Shown: positions 37,149 through 46,465, counted from the stretch's first letter. The stretch is DNA of 64,000 nt from Candidatus Peribacteria bacterium (GCA_943357915.1 CALRGQ010000001.1:70816-134815); one strand, 5' to 3'. Notes: generated by a model not told the origin, from the sequence alone. Translations and numbers: made by a program.

Positions 37149-37393
37149 ACGGATGTAAATGATCGGGGAGTCTTCTTGTAACGTTTCAGTGCATTCTTTG
37201 CTGCCGACACTCGTGCGGGCGATACGTCATCGTGCGACAATTCCTGTAGTACAACTGCTGCACCACATTGCTCAAGCGCAGCCAGAAGGTCTGAGATTGT
37301 TCCGAAGTCATGACGCTGTAACCCGATATTTTCACGAATGGTAATCGTTGTCATATACATCATTATACATTTTTTCAGGGGGGATATCCACAC
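37145..37393 (-). CDS. Putative antitoxin partner
   Basis: Small ORF directly upstream of and overlapping the toxin-like gene; MTTITIRENIGLQRHDFGTISDLLAAL. Confidence 0.5.
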   Translation of the reverse strand: MWISPLKKCIMMYMTTITIRENIGLQRHDFGTISDLLAALEQCGAAVVLQELSHDDVSPARVSAAKNALKRYKKTPRSFTSV

Positions 37394-37408
37394 TTTTTTG
37401 TGCTTCGT

Positions 37409-37433
37409 AGAGACGTGCGGCGCGCACGTCTCT
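37409..37433. repeat. AGAGACGTGCG-gcg-CGCACGTCTCT perfect palindromic repeat copy
   Basis: 11-bp perfect arms with 3-nt loop followed by TTTTC. Confidence 0.85.
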
Positions 37434-37522
37434 TTTTCTTGACTTTCATTGTATTGTACTTAGTATTATGCGCTATTAATCTTCTCGCGCTTACCCAAAG
37501 ATTCTTACCCCCCCCTGTTTTT

Positions 37523-37903
37523 ATGCCACAGTTATTAGCGCGAGAAATCGGATCGCAATTTATTGAATTAGTAACCTCAAATGAAACTATTGAAGGAGGG
37601 GCACACATTCAAACACGTCTAGGTAATTTTTGGTTGGGAGGCAATCTTACCATTCTTTTCCAAAATTCCAGAGATCAATGGACGGCTTGTAACCATCATA
37701 ATCCTGCCGTTGTTGGTCTGTCGTGTGCTACCAGAGAAGCTGCTCGTGACAGTTTTTTAGAAAATCATTATCTGCAACATTGTGTGGCTGAGAACAGAAC
37801 TATGACCGACAATCAATCGTCAACATTGGTTGCTGTGCAGCAGGTGATGCATACAGCAGAAGAACCATCTAGTCCTGATCTATCTCTAGAAAATGTTCTC
37901 TAG
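37523..37903 (+). CDS. Hypothetical protein
   Basis: MPQLLAREIGSQFIELVTSNETIEGG...; the longer ORF start at 37400 lies in the palindromic repeat. Confidence 0.4.
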   Translation: MPQLLAREIGSQFIELVTSNETIEGGAHIQTRLGNFWLGGNLTILFQNSRDQWTACNHHNPAVVGLSCATREAARDSFLENHYLQHCVAENRTMTDNQSSTLVAVQQVMHTAEEPSSPDLSLENVL

Positions 37904-37958
37904 AATCTCTGGACGAGGGTTTATTGGAGTGTCTCTACCTCAGCCTGAATTCTGAGGT

Positions 37959-40199
37959 ATGCTCCCTGTAATGACATTGCCGCCTCTTAACTTATTGGTT
38001 TTAGATACCGAAACAACGGGCTTTGTGCCGAAGGTGCATCATGTGATGGAGTATGCGTGTTCGGTGATCGAGAAGGGGAAGGTCGTGAAGGAATACGAGC
38101 AATTACTGGAGCTGCCTGAAGGATCGGAGATTCCGCAGGCTGTGCAGGTGCTTACACGCATTCGTCCGGAAGATTTGATTGACCAACCGACATTTGAGAA
38201 AGCGTTGCCAGCCATGCAAGCATTGTTGGGTGATGATACGATTATCGTTGGGCAGAATGTGAAGTTTGATCTAGGGATGCTCAAAGGCGAGGGGTGGGAT
38301 CTGACGGATCGTCCGTGGATCGATACATCGATGCTCGCATCACTGGTTTTTCCGGAGATTGAAAGTTATTCACTTGGGTACATAAGTTCTGTATTGAACC
38401 TGAATCACTCGCCACCACATCGTGCACTTGGTGATGTACGAGCAACGCTGGAATTACTGGGTAAATGCTGGGAACGGCTTAGTGAACTTACACCAAAACA
38501 AGTCACGCGTTTCAATGAATTCTCACTCCGTGGCCCGGAAGGCTATCGGCGAATTTTTGGCGTCCTGAAGGGCTCCGGAAAAAGTACACCGACGTGGATA
38601 ACAGCCGGAAAAAAGATTGGAAAATTACCAAAAGCGCTTTCCGTGGTGTTGCCCGAGAAAGGCAAAGTTCAGCTGACGGAAGAGCCGCTTGATCCAGCAT
38701 TCGTTCCTGCAATTCTCGCAGGGCTTAAAGATACTGTCTGGCTTGCGGTCAAAAATATTGAAGCTACAGCAAAAAAACTCCCGCCTTCCGACATGTTCAC
38801 TGTTCTGTATCCGCCTGAGTTTGTCCTGTCTGAAGCTGCACGTGAGAAATTTTTCATGCAAACCGAATTTGCGGGTGATGAGCTGACACTTGCGATGAAA
38901 CTAGAGCTCTATCCAGCGGTCGTGCGTTCAGATCTTCCGTTGCATGGCGAAGAGTATGCCATCTTTACTGGCAAGCTGGCATGCACGGCTGCGAGTCCTG
39001 AGTACAAGATTCTCAAAGACAAGGCCGCGCATGGTTCGGCCATTCTGAGTCATCAGCATCTGCTCACGAGTGCACTTGCTGCTGAGCCTGCGCTTCCCGA
39101 AGGTCTCTCACTCGTCATCGACGATGCTTCAATGTTGGAAGACACCGCAACGACCGCCTTTGCGTGGTTCTGCATGATGGGCAGCTTGCGTGCTGCTTCG
39201 CAGGGCAATGCAGTCCTGACCAAGTGTGCAGACTTGATCGAACTCTGGGCTGAGCGTATTCGGGCTGACATGGATCTGCGGTATTTGGCTCCGTCGGATC
39301 TTGAATCACGCGATAGCACGGAACTTAAAAAAACGATTGCCGAAGTTCTGGCCACTGATCTGCCTCCACAGGCGAAACTACCACTTGAGCATTTGCTGCT
39401 TATTTTAGATCCTACGAATCTTCCCGGTCGTATCACGTGGATTGAAGCGATGCCCGATGGCAGTAAGATCATCAAATCAGTTCCTGAGGACATCGGTTCA
39501 CTGATGGCGAAGCATGTATACGCTAACTATCCGACGACACTTCTGATTCCTCCGGATAGCCAGGAAGATCTTCAGCCGATTGTGCCGAATGCGGTGCAGA
39601 CTGTTATAGAGCGTGGCGCTCTACCTGAGTCAGGACTGAATATCAGGCTACCGATTGGCACGAATCTTGAGATGATTTTTAAAAAGCCTGAAGGAAAAAC
39701 GATTGTCTTAGTCTCGAGCAAACGGACGATCGAAGATATTTACGTCAAGCATGCCGAGCGGCTGGAAGCCGAAGGCGTGGCGCTTATTTGCCAAGGATTC
39801 AATGGCGGACAGGGTCGCATGCGCGCGGAGTTTCATCGTGCAAAATCTCCGGCATTTTTGGTGATGACGCCGTGGACATTTGAAGCCGTGGAACTTCCGC
39901 CAGACACTGTCGATAGGCTCATTCTGCAGGTTCTTCCATTTGATCACCCCTCACATGCCGTTATCGGTCGTCGTGCAGGGCGTTATCGTGATCCCTTTTC
40001 AGATTATTCGTTGCCGCGGCTGAAACACCGGTTGTTTCGGTTACTTCGTACATTTCGGCGGCATGCCAAAACAGGCGCAACAGTTGATATTTTGGATGAT
40101 CGATTACGAACAAAACCGTATGGTCGTGAGGTCACGGCGTATCTTCTGTCGTTTGGTTCTAAGAAGGCAGAGCAGCCATCGCAGATGTCGTTTTTGTGA
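37959..40199 (+). CDS. DEDD exonuclease domain (DnaQ-like) fused to a degenerate DinG-like helicase region
   Basis: VLDTETTGF, GQNVKFDLGML, HRALGDVRAT exonuclease motifs; ILSHQHLL...LVIDDASMLE and C-terminal IGRRAGRYRD resemble DinG but no Walker A was seen. Confidence 0.8.
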   Translation: MLPVMTLPPLNLLVLDTETTGFVPKVHHVMEYACSVIEKGKVVKEYEQLLELPEGSEIPQAVQVLTRIRPEDLIDQPTFEKALPAMQALLGDDTIIVGQNVKFDLGMLKGEGWDLTDRPWIDTSMLASLVFPEIESYSLGYISSVLNLNHSPPHRALGDVRATLELLGKCWERLSELTPKQVTRFNEFSLRGPEGYRRIFGVLKGSGKSTPTWITAGKKIGKLPKALSVVLPEKGKVQLTEEPLDPAFVPAILAGLKDTVWLAVKNIEATAKKLPPSDMFTVLYPPEFVLSEAAREKFFMQTEFAGDELTLAMKLELYPAVVRSDLPLHGEEYAIFTGKLACTAASPEYKILKDKAAHGSAILSHQHLLTSALAAEPALPEGLSLVIDDASMLEDTATTAFAWFCMMGSLRAASQGNAVLTKCADLIELWAERIRADMDLRYLAPSDLESRDSTELKKTIAEVLATDLPPQAKLPLEHLLLILDPTNLPGRITWIEAMPDGSKIIKSVPEDIGSLMAKHVYANYPTTLLIPPDSQEDLQPIVPNAVQTVIERGALPESGLNIRLPIGTNLEMIFKKPEGKTIVLVSSKRTIEDIYVKHAERLEAEGVALICQGFNGGQGRMRAEFHRAKSPAFLVMTPWTFEAVELPPDTVDRLILQVLPFDHPSHAVIGRRAGRYRDPFSDYSLPRLKHRLFRLLRTFRRHAKTGATVDILDDRLRTKPYGREVTAYLLSFGSKKAEQPSQMSFL

Positions 40200-40282
40200 C
40201 CAAGATGCGATTTGCGAATCGCAGCTGCGGGGAAAAATGGGCATATAAGAAAAAATGGCACATCAGAAGGTTCGATGCGTTT

Positions 40283-41677
40283 TTAATCTGCTCCTCGTCC
40301 AAACAACACCACAAACACCGTTCGCCATAAAATCCACAGATCCAACATCAGCGACCAATCCTCGATGTATCGCATATCAAATGCTACTTCTTCTTCAAAT
40401 GGCAGATTGGATCGGCCGGAAATCTGGGCGAGGCCGGTGACGCCGGGGCGAACCGTGAATACGCGACGATGATGCAACGCGTATTTTTCGACTTCACTCG
40501 GCAAGTGTGGGCGTGGCCCGATCAGCGACAGCTGACCTAACACAACGTTCACGAGCTGTGGCAATTCATCGATGCTATAACGGCGCAAGAATCGTCCAAT
40601 CGGTGTCACGCGCGGGTCATTTTTTATTTTAAATAGCGGTCCGTCGGTGCGGTGGCTTCGGTCTTTTAGTTCCTGCTTTTGCAGGTCGGCGTCGCGGCAC
40701 ATTGAGCGGAATTTAAGCAGCGGGATCAGAGTTTTGCCGTATTGCCCGACGCGCGTACTGACATAGAAAATCGGCCAGCCGCAGGTCAGAAGAATAAGTA
40801 TTGCTATCAGTAGCAGTAACGGCGAAAGCAGAATCAGGAGGATAAGTCCCAAGAAAAAATCGATCAGACGTTTAAGAACTCTGCCCCAACCGTCGAGCGG
40901 TGTCGGTTCAAACTTCAGTATCGGGACCAAACCGATGGAGCTGATGCTGAGGCGCTCGGGAACATCCGCGAAGACCGGTGGCACGTAGGCGTATCCGACT
41001 TGGTGACTGCGGCAGTAATCAATGAGTGCGGATGTATCGGCACTGCTTGGGTTTGCATCGGTGTGTAGCACAAGGTCGATCGGATTTTTTTCGTGCAGTG
41101 TTGTGACGTCATGAACCTGTGCCGCGTGACCGAGAAATCGGTACCGAACATCATGTCGTACGTCTTTACTGACGGACTCCGGAAGTCCGCTGCTGCCACA
41201 GGAAATAACTGTGCGTATACCGATGCCGGATTTCAACAATCGGCGTTGGAACAGAATGACTGCCGTACGGCAGGTGAGTGCGAAGAATGTCAGGAAAATA
41301 GTTGATTGGATCAGCAGCACGCGTGAGAAAAATAGCTGCCGCTGGATCATGAAGAACCACGCCATGATGAGCGCAACCCATAAGATGGACCCTACGATTG
41401 TTCGCCAAAGCTCTCTCCAGGGACCAAGTGTTGTACGGAGCGAATACAGTCTGAGGATTGCAGCAATGGCAATGTATCCGACGATCGCAGGTAGGACGAA
41501 GCTGGTGAGATAGTAGTCGAAAGGAGGCAGGGAGCTCTGTTGTGACAAGAGCTGCATGCCTGGCAGCAGATCAATATTCGCTTCTCGTAGTCGGTACGCA
41601 AGCACGAGAGCCGCGAGAGCAGCAAGTGCATCAAGCGGAATGCGTGCAAGGCCGAAGAGGATCTCGGAGCGTTTCAC
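40283..41677 (-). CDS. Undecaprenyl-phosphate sugar transferase (bacterial sugar transferase)
   Basis: N-terminal TMs; KRLIDFFLGLILLILLSPLLLLIAI, KFRSMCRDAD, RRYSIDELPQLVNVVLGQLSLIGPRPHLPSEVEKY. Confidence 0.95.
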   Translation of the reverse strand: MKRSEILFGLARIPLDALAALAALVLAYRLREANIDLLPGMQLLSQQSSLPPFDYYLTSFVLPAIVGYIAIAAILRLYSLRTTLGPWRELWRTIVGSILWVALIMAWFFMIQRQLFFSRVLLIQSTIFLTFFALTCRTAVILFQRRLLKSGIGIRTVISCGSSGLPESVSKDVRHDVRYRFLGHAAQVHDVTTLHEKNPIDLVLHTDANPSSADTSALIDYCRSHQVGYAYVPPVFADVPERLSISSIGLVPILKFEPTPLDGWGRVLKRLIDFFLGLILLILLSPLLLLIAILILLTCGWPIFYVSTRVGQYGKTLIPLLKFRSMCRDADLQKQELKDRSHRTDGPLFKIKNDPRVTPIGRFLRRYSIDELPQLVNVVLGQLSLIGPRPHLPSEVEKYALHHRRVFTVRPGVTGLAQISGRSNLPFEEEVAFDMRYIEDWSLMLDLWILWRTVFVVLFGRGAD

Positions 41678-41722
41678 TGCCTCACAGTATACGCAAAACA
41701 GGCCGATCGCAGCCTGCTTTAT

Positions 41723-42096
41723 GTCCTGCTCTCCGTACGCCGGATTCTGTTCGTCCCGCTTGCGCGAGAGAGATGATCATCTATCTAGTCCGTAAATTGC
41801 TCTACGGATCCAGCGGAGGGGCAACCGGTCTCACGGAACCATGAGAGATTCCAATCGCCCAATTCCTCCTTGCAGCACCTAGAGTTTGCCAAGTCCCTTG
41901 CGGGGTCCTCCGTTCAAGCCGGAGGCGTTTCACATGCCCTTGCGGGCTCGTCTCTGTGGCACTGGTCCTCACGTGTCTTTACCTGATATGTGACACGTGG
42001 GTGGGCGTTACCCACTAAGCGTTCCATTGCTGTCCGGACGTTCCTCCTCGACTTCGCTTTGCAGCTACGCCGAGGCGATCATCGAAAGAGCAGGAC
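41723..42096 (-). ncRNA. rnpB: RNase P RNA
   Basis: Minus strand: P1 arms GTCCTGCTCT/AGAGCAGGAC, GAGGAACGTCCGGACAGCA, CAGTGCCACAGAGACGAGCC, ACAGAATCCGGCGTAC. Confidence 0.93.
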
Positions 42097-42194
42097 AGCC
42101 AGTATCGTCCTTTTGGCTTGGTACTGCAACTAACTCGCGGGCTTTTTTCATAGGCATAACGCCTCTATACTCGCGTTTGGTCCTGAACATCCGG

Positions 42195-42269
42195 GCCGCC
42201 TTAGCTCAGCGGTAGAGCAACGCACTTGTAATGCGTGGGTCGAGAGTTCAATTCTCTCAGGCGGCTCCA
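42195..42269 (+). tRNA. tRNA-Thr(TGT), CCA encoded
   Basis: GCCGCCT...AGGCGGC acceptor stem, anticodon loop CTTGTAA, T-arm GAGAGTTCAATTCTCTC, TCCA end. Confidence 0.95.
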
Positions 42270-42270
42270 A
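42250..42270 (+). repeat. Left direct repeat (tRNA 3' end) of a putative integrated module
   Basis: AATTCTCTCAGGCGGCTCCAA, identical to 43757-43777. Confidence 0.8.
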
Positions 42271-42348
42271 GATTTAACATCAACATCACAAGAGCTATCC
42301 TTAAAGAAAAGAACGTTATCCGTCAGAACAATTCGTTCGCCTCATACT

Positions 42349-43437
42349 CTATGCCGCCAACCAGTATCGCGCATGGCGTCGTTTCCCGGTTTTACGGAGA
42401 ATCCCAAGGTTCACCAATTTCTGTAAATCTCGTGTGGCAGTCGCACGCTTGGCTTTTGTGATGGCGATGTACTTTCCAGCGCTGAGCCCGCCGACAAAGC
42501 CCTCTGGTTCTGCTTCGAAGAGTCTATCAATCACTTTCTTCTGGCGCTCGTTCAATTCCGAAAAATATTTACCGTAGAGCGCAGCTTTCTGCAGAATGCC
42601 TTCGATGGAAGAGAGAACGTACTTCTTCGCTGTGATGAGCGTCTTACCAAAGGTGAGGAGCCAATCGGTGATCTCCAAATTCTGGTTATTTCGCTTCAGT
42701 GCGTCATAATACGTCGATTTCTTTATGGCGATTTGCCGTGATACTCCGCTAAGAGCGGGGGCTCCAGCAGATTGAGAGAGTGCTTTCTCAACGAGAGCTC
42801 TTGCCATGCGTCCGTTCCCATCCTCGTAGGGATGAATGGAGACGGCGTACAGGTGAGCTATGCCCGCTCTTGTCAGCGGTGGAAGCGTCTTGAGGGAACC
42901 ATTGAACCATCGGATGAATTCCTTCATGTACCTCGGCACCCCCTTTGAGGGAGGGGCTTCAAAATGCACCGTCTCATTTCCGATTCCACCAGATACAATC
43001 TGCATAGGATCTTCGTGTATACGATAGGAACCGATGCGTTCCAAATCCGTTCTTCCCTGCATCAGAGCGGCGTTCCACCCATCAAGTTCACGTTTCGTCA
43101 GCGGAGACTCATAGTCTTGGTACACCGCCATAATCATTTCTGCCATACCCGCCTCGGCAGGCTGCAGATTTCTTTTAACGGTCGAGAGCCCCAACTTGCG
43201 TCGAATAGACGACTGCACGCTGTCCCGATCAAGTAGTTCGCCTTCGATTTCAGCGGTTTTCACCCCTTCCGTACTGAGGATCTGCACGATGATCTGATTT
43301 CTATCCTGTTCTTCCAGATGCTTCATCGCACCTGTCACTGTACCCAGAAGATGAGCAAATTCTCGTTCCAACGGCTCCATTTTTCCCGTGTCGTAGGTGA
43401 AGTTCGGCCAATGTTTCTGCTGCCAATTCCAGGGCAT
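42349..43437 (-). CDS. Fic family protein with C-terminal winged HTH
   Basis: IHPYEDGNGRMARALVEKAL; TAEIEGELLDRDSVQSSI; C-terminal ATATRDLQKLVNLGILRKTG. Confidence 0.93.
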   Translation of the reverse strand: MPWNWQQKHWPNFTYDTGKMEPLEREFAHLLGTVTGAMKHLEEQDRNQIIVQILSTEGVKTAEIEGELLDRDSVQSSIRRKLGLSTVKRNLQPAEAGMAEMIMAVYQDYESPLTKRELDGWNAALMQGRTDLERIGSYRIHEDPMQIVSGGIGNETVHFEAPPSKGVPRYMKEFIRWFNGSLKTLPPLTRAGIAHLYAVSIHPYEDGNGRMARALVEKALSQSAGAPALSGVSRQIAIKKSTYYDALKRNNQNLEITDWLLTFGKTLITAKKYVLSSIEGILQKAALYGKYFSELNERQKKVIDRLFEAEPEGFVGGLSAGKYIAITKAKRATATRDLQKLVNLGILRKTGKRRHARYWLAA

Positions 43438-43442
43438 GGTGA

Positions 43443-43513
43443 GCTATAGGGAAAGATTCTATAGCTCATATTATCAGAAATTATGAGCTAATGAAAGGCT
43501 ATCTATAGCTCAG
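43443..43513. promoter_or_regulatory. Repeated TATAGCTCA-type motifs upstream of the Fic gene
   Basis: gagctata, ctatagctcat, atgagcta, ctatagctcag within ~70 bp. Confidence 0.5.
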
Positions 43514-43547
43514 TTGGTTCCTGGTAAGCTCTAGTATCCTGCTCCAT

Positions 43548-43715
43548 ATGCGATCGTTCGTCGCGATGGGTGAGTGGTTTGATTGGCTGCATGTTTCTTC
43601 GGATCTTCTGAAAACAGTTTTGAAAGATACGTCATGGAAAATTCAAAAGTTTATTCGATCAAGAGATGGTCTCTATCTTGTTATCATCAAGAGGCGAAAT
43701 GTGATCTCTTCATAG
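43548..43715 (+). CDS. Small ORF (55 aa) of unknown function inside the tRNA-flanked module
   Basis: MRSFVAMGEWFDWLHVSSDLLKTVLKDTSWKIQKFIRSRDGLYLVIIKRRNVISS. Confidence 0.3.
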   Translation: MRSFVAMGEWFDWLHVSSDLLKTVLKDTSWKIQKFIRSRDGLYLVIIKRRNVISS

Positions 43716-43756
43716 CGCACTTGCCTGCCCGTCCGTAGCCCAGAGGCGTAGGCGGG

Positions 43757-43777
43757 AATTCTCTCAGGCGGCTCCAA
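43757..43777 (+). repeat. Right direct repeat of the tRNA-Thr 3' end
   Basis: AATTCTCTCAGGCGGCTCCAA, identical to 42250-42270. Confidence 0.85.
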
Positions 43778-43814
43778 CTATCTTTACTCATATCCGTACG
43801 TTATATTGCCGCCT

Positions 43815-44579
43815 ATGGAAGAATTCATCCAACAGATAACCAAAAAAGCTGGCGAAGCTGTTTTGGAGAAATTCGGCAAGATCGGTGCGAAATATTCTAA
43901 AGAAGATGCAAATGATGTTGTTACCGAAGCCGACTTACTCTCGAACGATATCATCATAGATTCAATTAAGAAGCTATACCCAGATCATGGCATTATCTCT
44001 GAAGAAACCGGCGAACATCAACGTGATGCGGAGTATTGTTGGATCATCGACCCTTTGGATGGCACTCTGAATTTCGCTACTAAGATTCCTCTATTCGCAG
44101 TCATAGTTGGACTGGCTAAAAAAGGAGAAATGCAAATGGGAGCTGTTTACAATCCCTGCACAAAAGAATTGTTGTTTGCACAAAAAGGCAAAGGTGCATT
44201 CTTGAATGGTGAAAAAATATTCTGTTCTCAACGAAAAGATTGGAAAGATAGCTTGGGCATAATCGGTTCGAGGCTTACACCAAGGAATATCAAAGTTATA
44301 AGCAATGTGCTCGAACATGCAAGATCCGTATCTTGTCGCATAGATGCTTTTGGCTCTTTCGGTGTGAGTACTTTTTATCTTGCAAGCGGCAGAAGAGACT
44401 GGCAGGTACTGAAAAGAGGCTTACTTTGGGATGTTGCCGCTCCTGCGTTGATCCTTCAGGAAGCGGGATGTGAAGTGACAAATTTCAAAGGTCAACCTTG
44501 GACAATGCAGGACACAGAAATCGCAGTATCCAATACATTTTTGCATCCCACTCTGCTTCAAATTGTGAAGGATATCTGA
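43815..44579 (+). CDS. Inositol monophosphatase family protein
   Basis: ISEETGEH, WIIDPLDGTLNFATKIPLFAVIVGL, LLWDVAAPALILQEAG. Confidence 0.93.
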   Translation: MEEFIQQITKKAGEAVLEKFGKIGAKYSKEDANDVVTEADLLSNDIIIDSIKKLYPDHGIISEETGEHQRDAEYCWIIDPLDGTLNFATKIPLFAVIVGLAKKGEMQMGAVYNPCTKELLFAQKGKGAFLNGEKIFCSQRKDWKDSLGIIGSRLTPRNIKVISNVLEHARSVSCRIDAFGSFGVSTFYLASGRRDWQVLKRGLLWDVAAPALILQEAGCEVTNFKGQPWTMQDTEIAVSNTFLHPTLLQIVKDI

Positions 44580-44655
44580 TCATGATTCAGGATGACAATC
44601 CTATTGAGCAGTTCCGCAAAAGCCCCAGTATCCCGCTTCATCTATCACAAACATT

Positions 44656-44713
44656 TACCCCTGACACATCTCACACACACCATAAAACTCGAGTGCGTGA
44701 AGTTCCACGCATG
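44656..44713 (-). pseudogene. Duplicated remnant of the fur-family gene 3' end
   Basis: tttacccctgacacatctcacacacaccataaaactcgag... matches 45656-45713, which covers the 3' end of the Fur-family gene. Confidence 0.8.
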
Positions 44714-44753
44714 GATTCTTAGGCGGCTCTAGTTAATCTACAAAGGCAAAGAT

Positions 44754-44897
44754 TTACCTGCTTCCTTTGGTTGCTCTCTTCATTTTTTCAGCCTTCTTTA
44801 CCGTCGCTGCTTGCATCTTATTCGCTCGGTCGATCACCTTCATCATGGTGTCGTAACGTTCTGAAGCCGGTGCTGTGAGAAGTTTGATGAGATTCAT
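44754..44897 (-). CDS. Small basic ORF (47 aa) downstream of the zeta-toxin gene
   Basis: MNLIKLLTAPASERYDTMMKVIDRANKMQAATVKKAEKMKRATKGSR. Confidence 0.4.
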   Translation of the reverse strand: MNLIKLLTAPASERYDTMMKVIDRANKMQAATVKKAEKMKRATKGSR

Positions 44898-44900
44898 ACA

Positions 44901-45605
44901 TTACCTTGGGAGTACGTTCCGTAACTGCTTTTCAGCATATGGGATTTTCATGATACATTCCAGAGATGGGGCAACTGCAAAGAACTGTTTTTCTTGCGAT
45001 ACATAGTTCCTCACGATAACCGTGAGTTCGACTTGTTCCTTAAATTCCTGCTTGATTCTACCTACGTTCTCGTAGGCTTCGAAAAATTTGTGAATGAATG
45101 CCTCCCTTGGCACAAGTCTTCCTTCTACGACCTCTCGTTTTTTTACGAATGCCCACGCTGCAAGCGGATCTTGGTAGATGTAGTGCAATTGCACAGTTCT
45201 ACCACGCTTGAGTGAACGCTGAACATTTTGTCTGGCGATTGCATATGGCGTAAATGTGGAATCCAAAACGATCGATACTCCTTGCTTCAATGCATGGTCG
45301 TAGAGAAAATCAACACCTCGTGATGCGGCTTGTTGAACGACATCCGAGTTGCTTCCTGTATACATAGGCAGCCATTCACGTATGGCATCGGCTTCAATAC
45401 GGAGGAGGGCAGGACCAAGATCAACAATCGACTGTGCATATTCAGTCTTTCCCGCACCTGGAGAACCAGCAAGGAAAATTGAGAGTGGCTTCTCTGGATG
45501 AGACTCCTTGTACCCTTTCGTAAACATAGTGAACAATTCTTTTCGATGGTCTTTCACATATTGCAGTGCCTGTTGCGCAATAATTTTTCGAGTGATGCGA
45601 GTCAT
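44901..45605 (-). CDS. Zeta toxin family P-loop kinase
   Basis: SIFLAGSPGAGKTEYAQSIVD; LLRIEADAIREWLPMYTG; VLDSTFTPYAIARQNVQRSLKRGRTVQLHYIYQDPLAAW. Confidence 0.88.
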   Translation of the reverse strand: MTRITRKIIAQQALQYVKDHRKELFTMFTKGYKESHPEKPLSIFLAGSPGAGKTEYAQSIVDLGPALLRIEADAIREWLPMYTGSNSDVVQQAASRGVDFLYDHALKQGVSIVLDSTFTPYAIARQNVQRSLKRGRTVQLHYIYQDPLAAWAFVKKREVVEGRLVPREAFIHKFFEAYENVGRIKQEFKEQVELTVIVRNYVSQEKQFFAVAPSLECIMKIPYAEKQLRNVLPR

Positions 45606-45656
45606 TTGCCAATATTGTAGCGTGGAATGCCGTGCTCCTAACAGGAGCATCCTCTT

Positions 45657-46082
45657 TTACTCCTGACACATCTCACACACACCATAAAATTCCAGCGCAT
45701 GCCGTTCTACTTTGAATCTCTTCTGAGTTTGCACCCGCGCTTCTACTTCATCCAGGTCATGATTCAAGATCACATCATCAATGCGTTTACAGTTGGTGCA
45801 GATTAAATGATGCCGATGTTCTCCGGGTGAAAGTTCGTATCGACGATTTCGTTCATCAAACTGAATGACACGGACGATCTTCTGCGTTGCGAGAAATTTA
45901 AGTTCGCGATAGACAGTTGTTTTATTGGTGAGGATTTCTTTCTTCCGTAAAATTTCCAGAATAGCGACTGCACTCAGCGGCGAGGAGCTATGAGTGAATG
46001 CACGGATAATTTCGCGGCGGGCGAGAGTCATGCGTTGGCCGCTGGCCTTTAAGCCCTCGATGATGTGTTCATCCGATGACAT
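45657..46082 (-). CDS. Fur family transcriptional regulator
   Basis: GQRMTLARREIIRAF, KTTVYRELKFLA, HHHLICTNCKRID motif, C-terminal CEMC. Confidence 0.93.
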   Translation of the reverse strand: MSSDEHIIEGLKASGQRMTLARREIIRAFTHSSSPLSAVAILEILRKKEILTNKTTVYRELKFLATQKIVRVIQFDERNRRYELSPGEHRHHLICTNCKRIDDVILNHDLDEVEARVQTQKRFKVERHALEFYGVCEMCQE

Positions 46083-46126
46083 AGGTGCATTATATTTTGA
46101 ATCCTAAAGCGATACAATAGATTTAA

Positions 46127-46465
<339 letters not shown>

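Noticed and set aside
43723-43756. Second tRNA gene
   Set aside because: Only the 3' end of tRNA-Thr is present next to a CPR-type dispersed repeat; no D-arm or anticodon stem
42349-45605. Prophage or integrative element with integrase
   Set aside because: No integrase, transposase or phage structural gene found despite tRNA-end duplications
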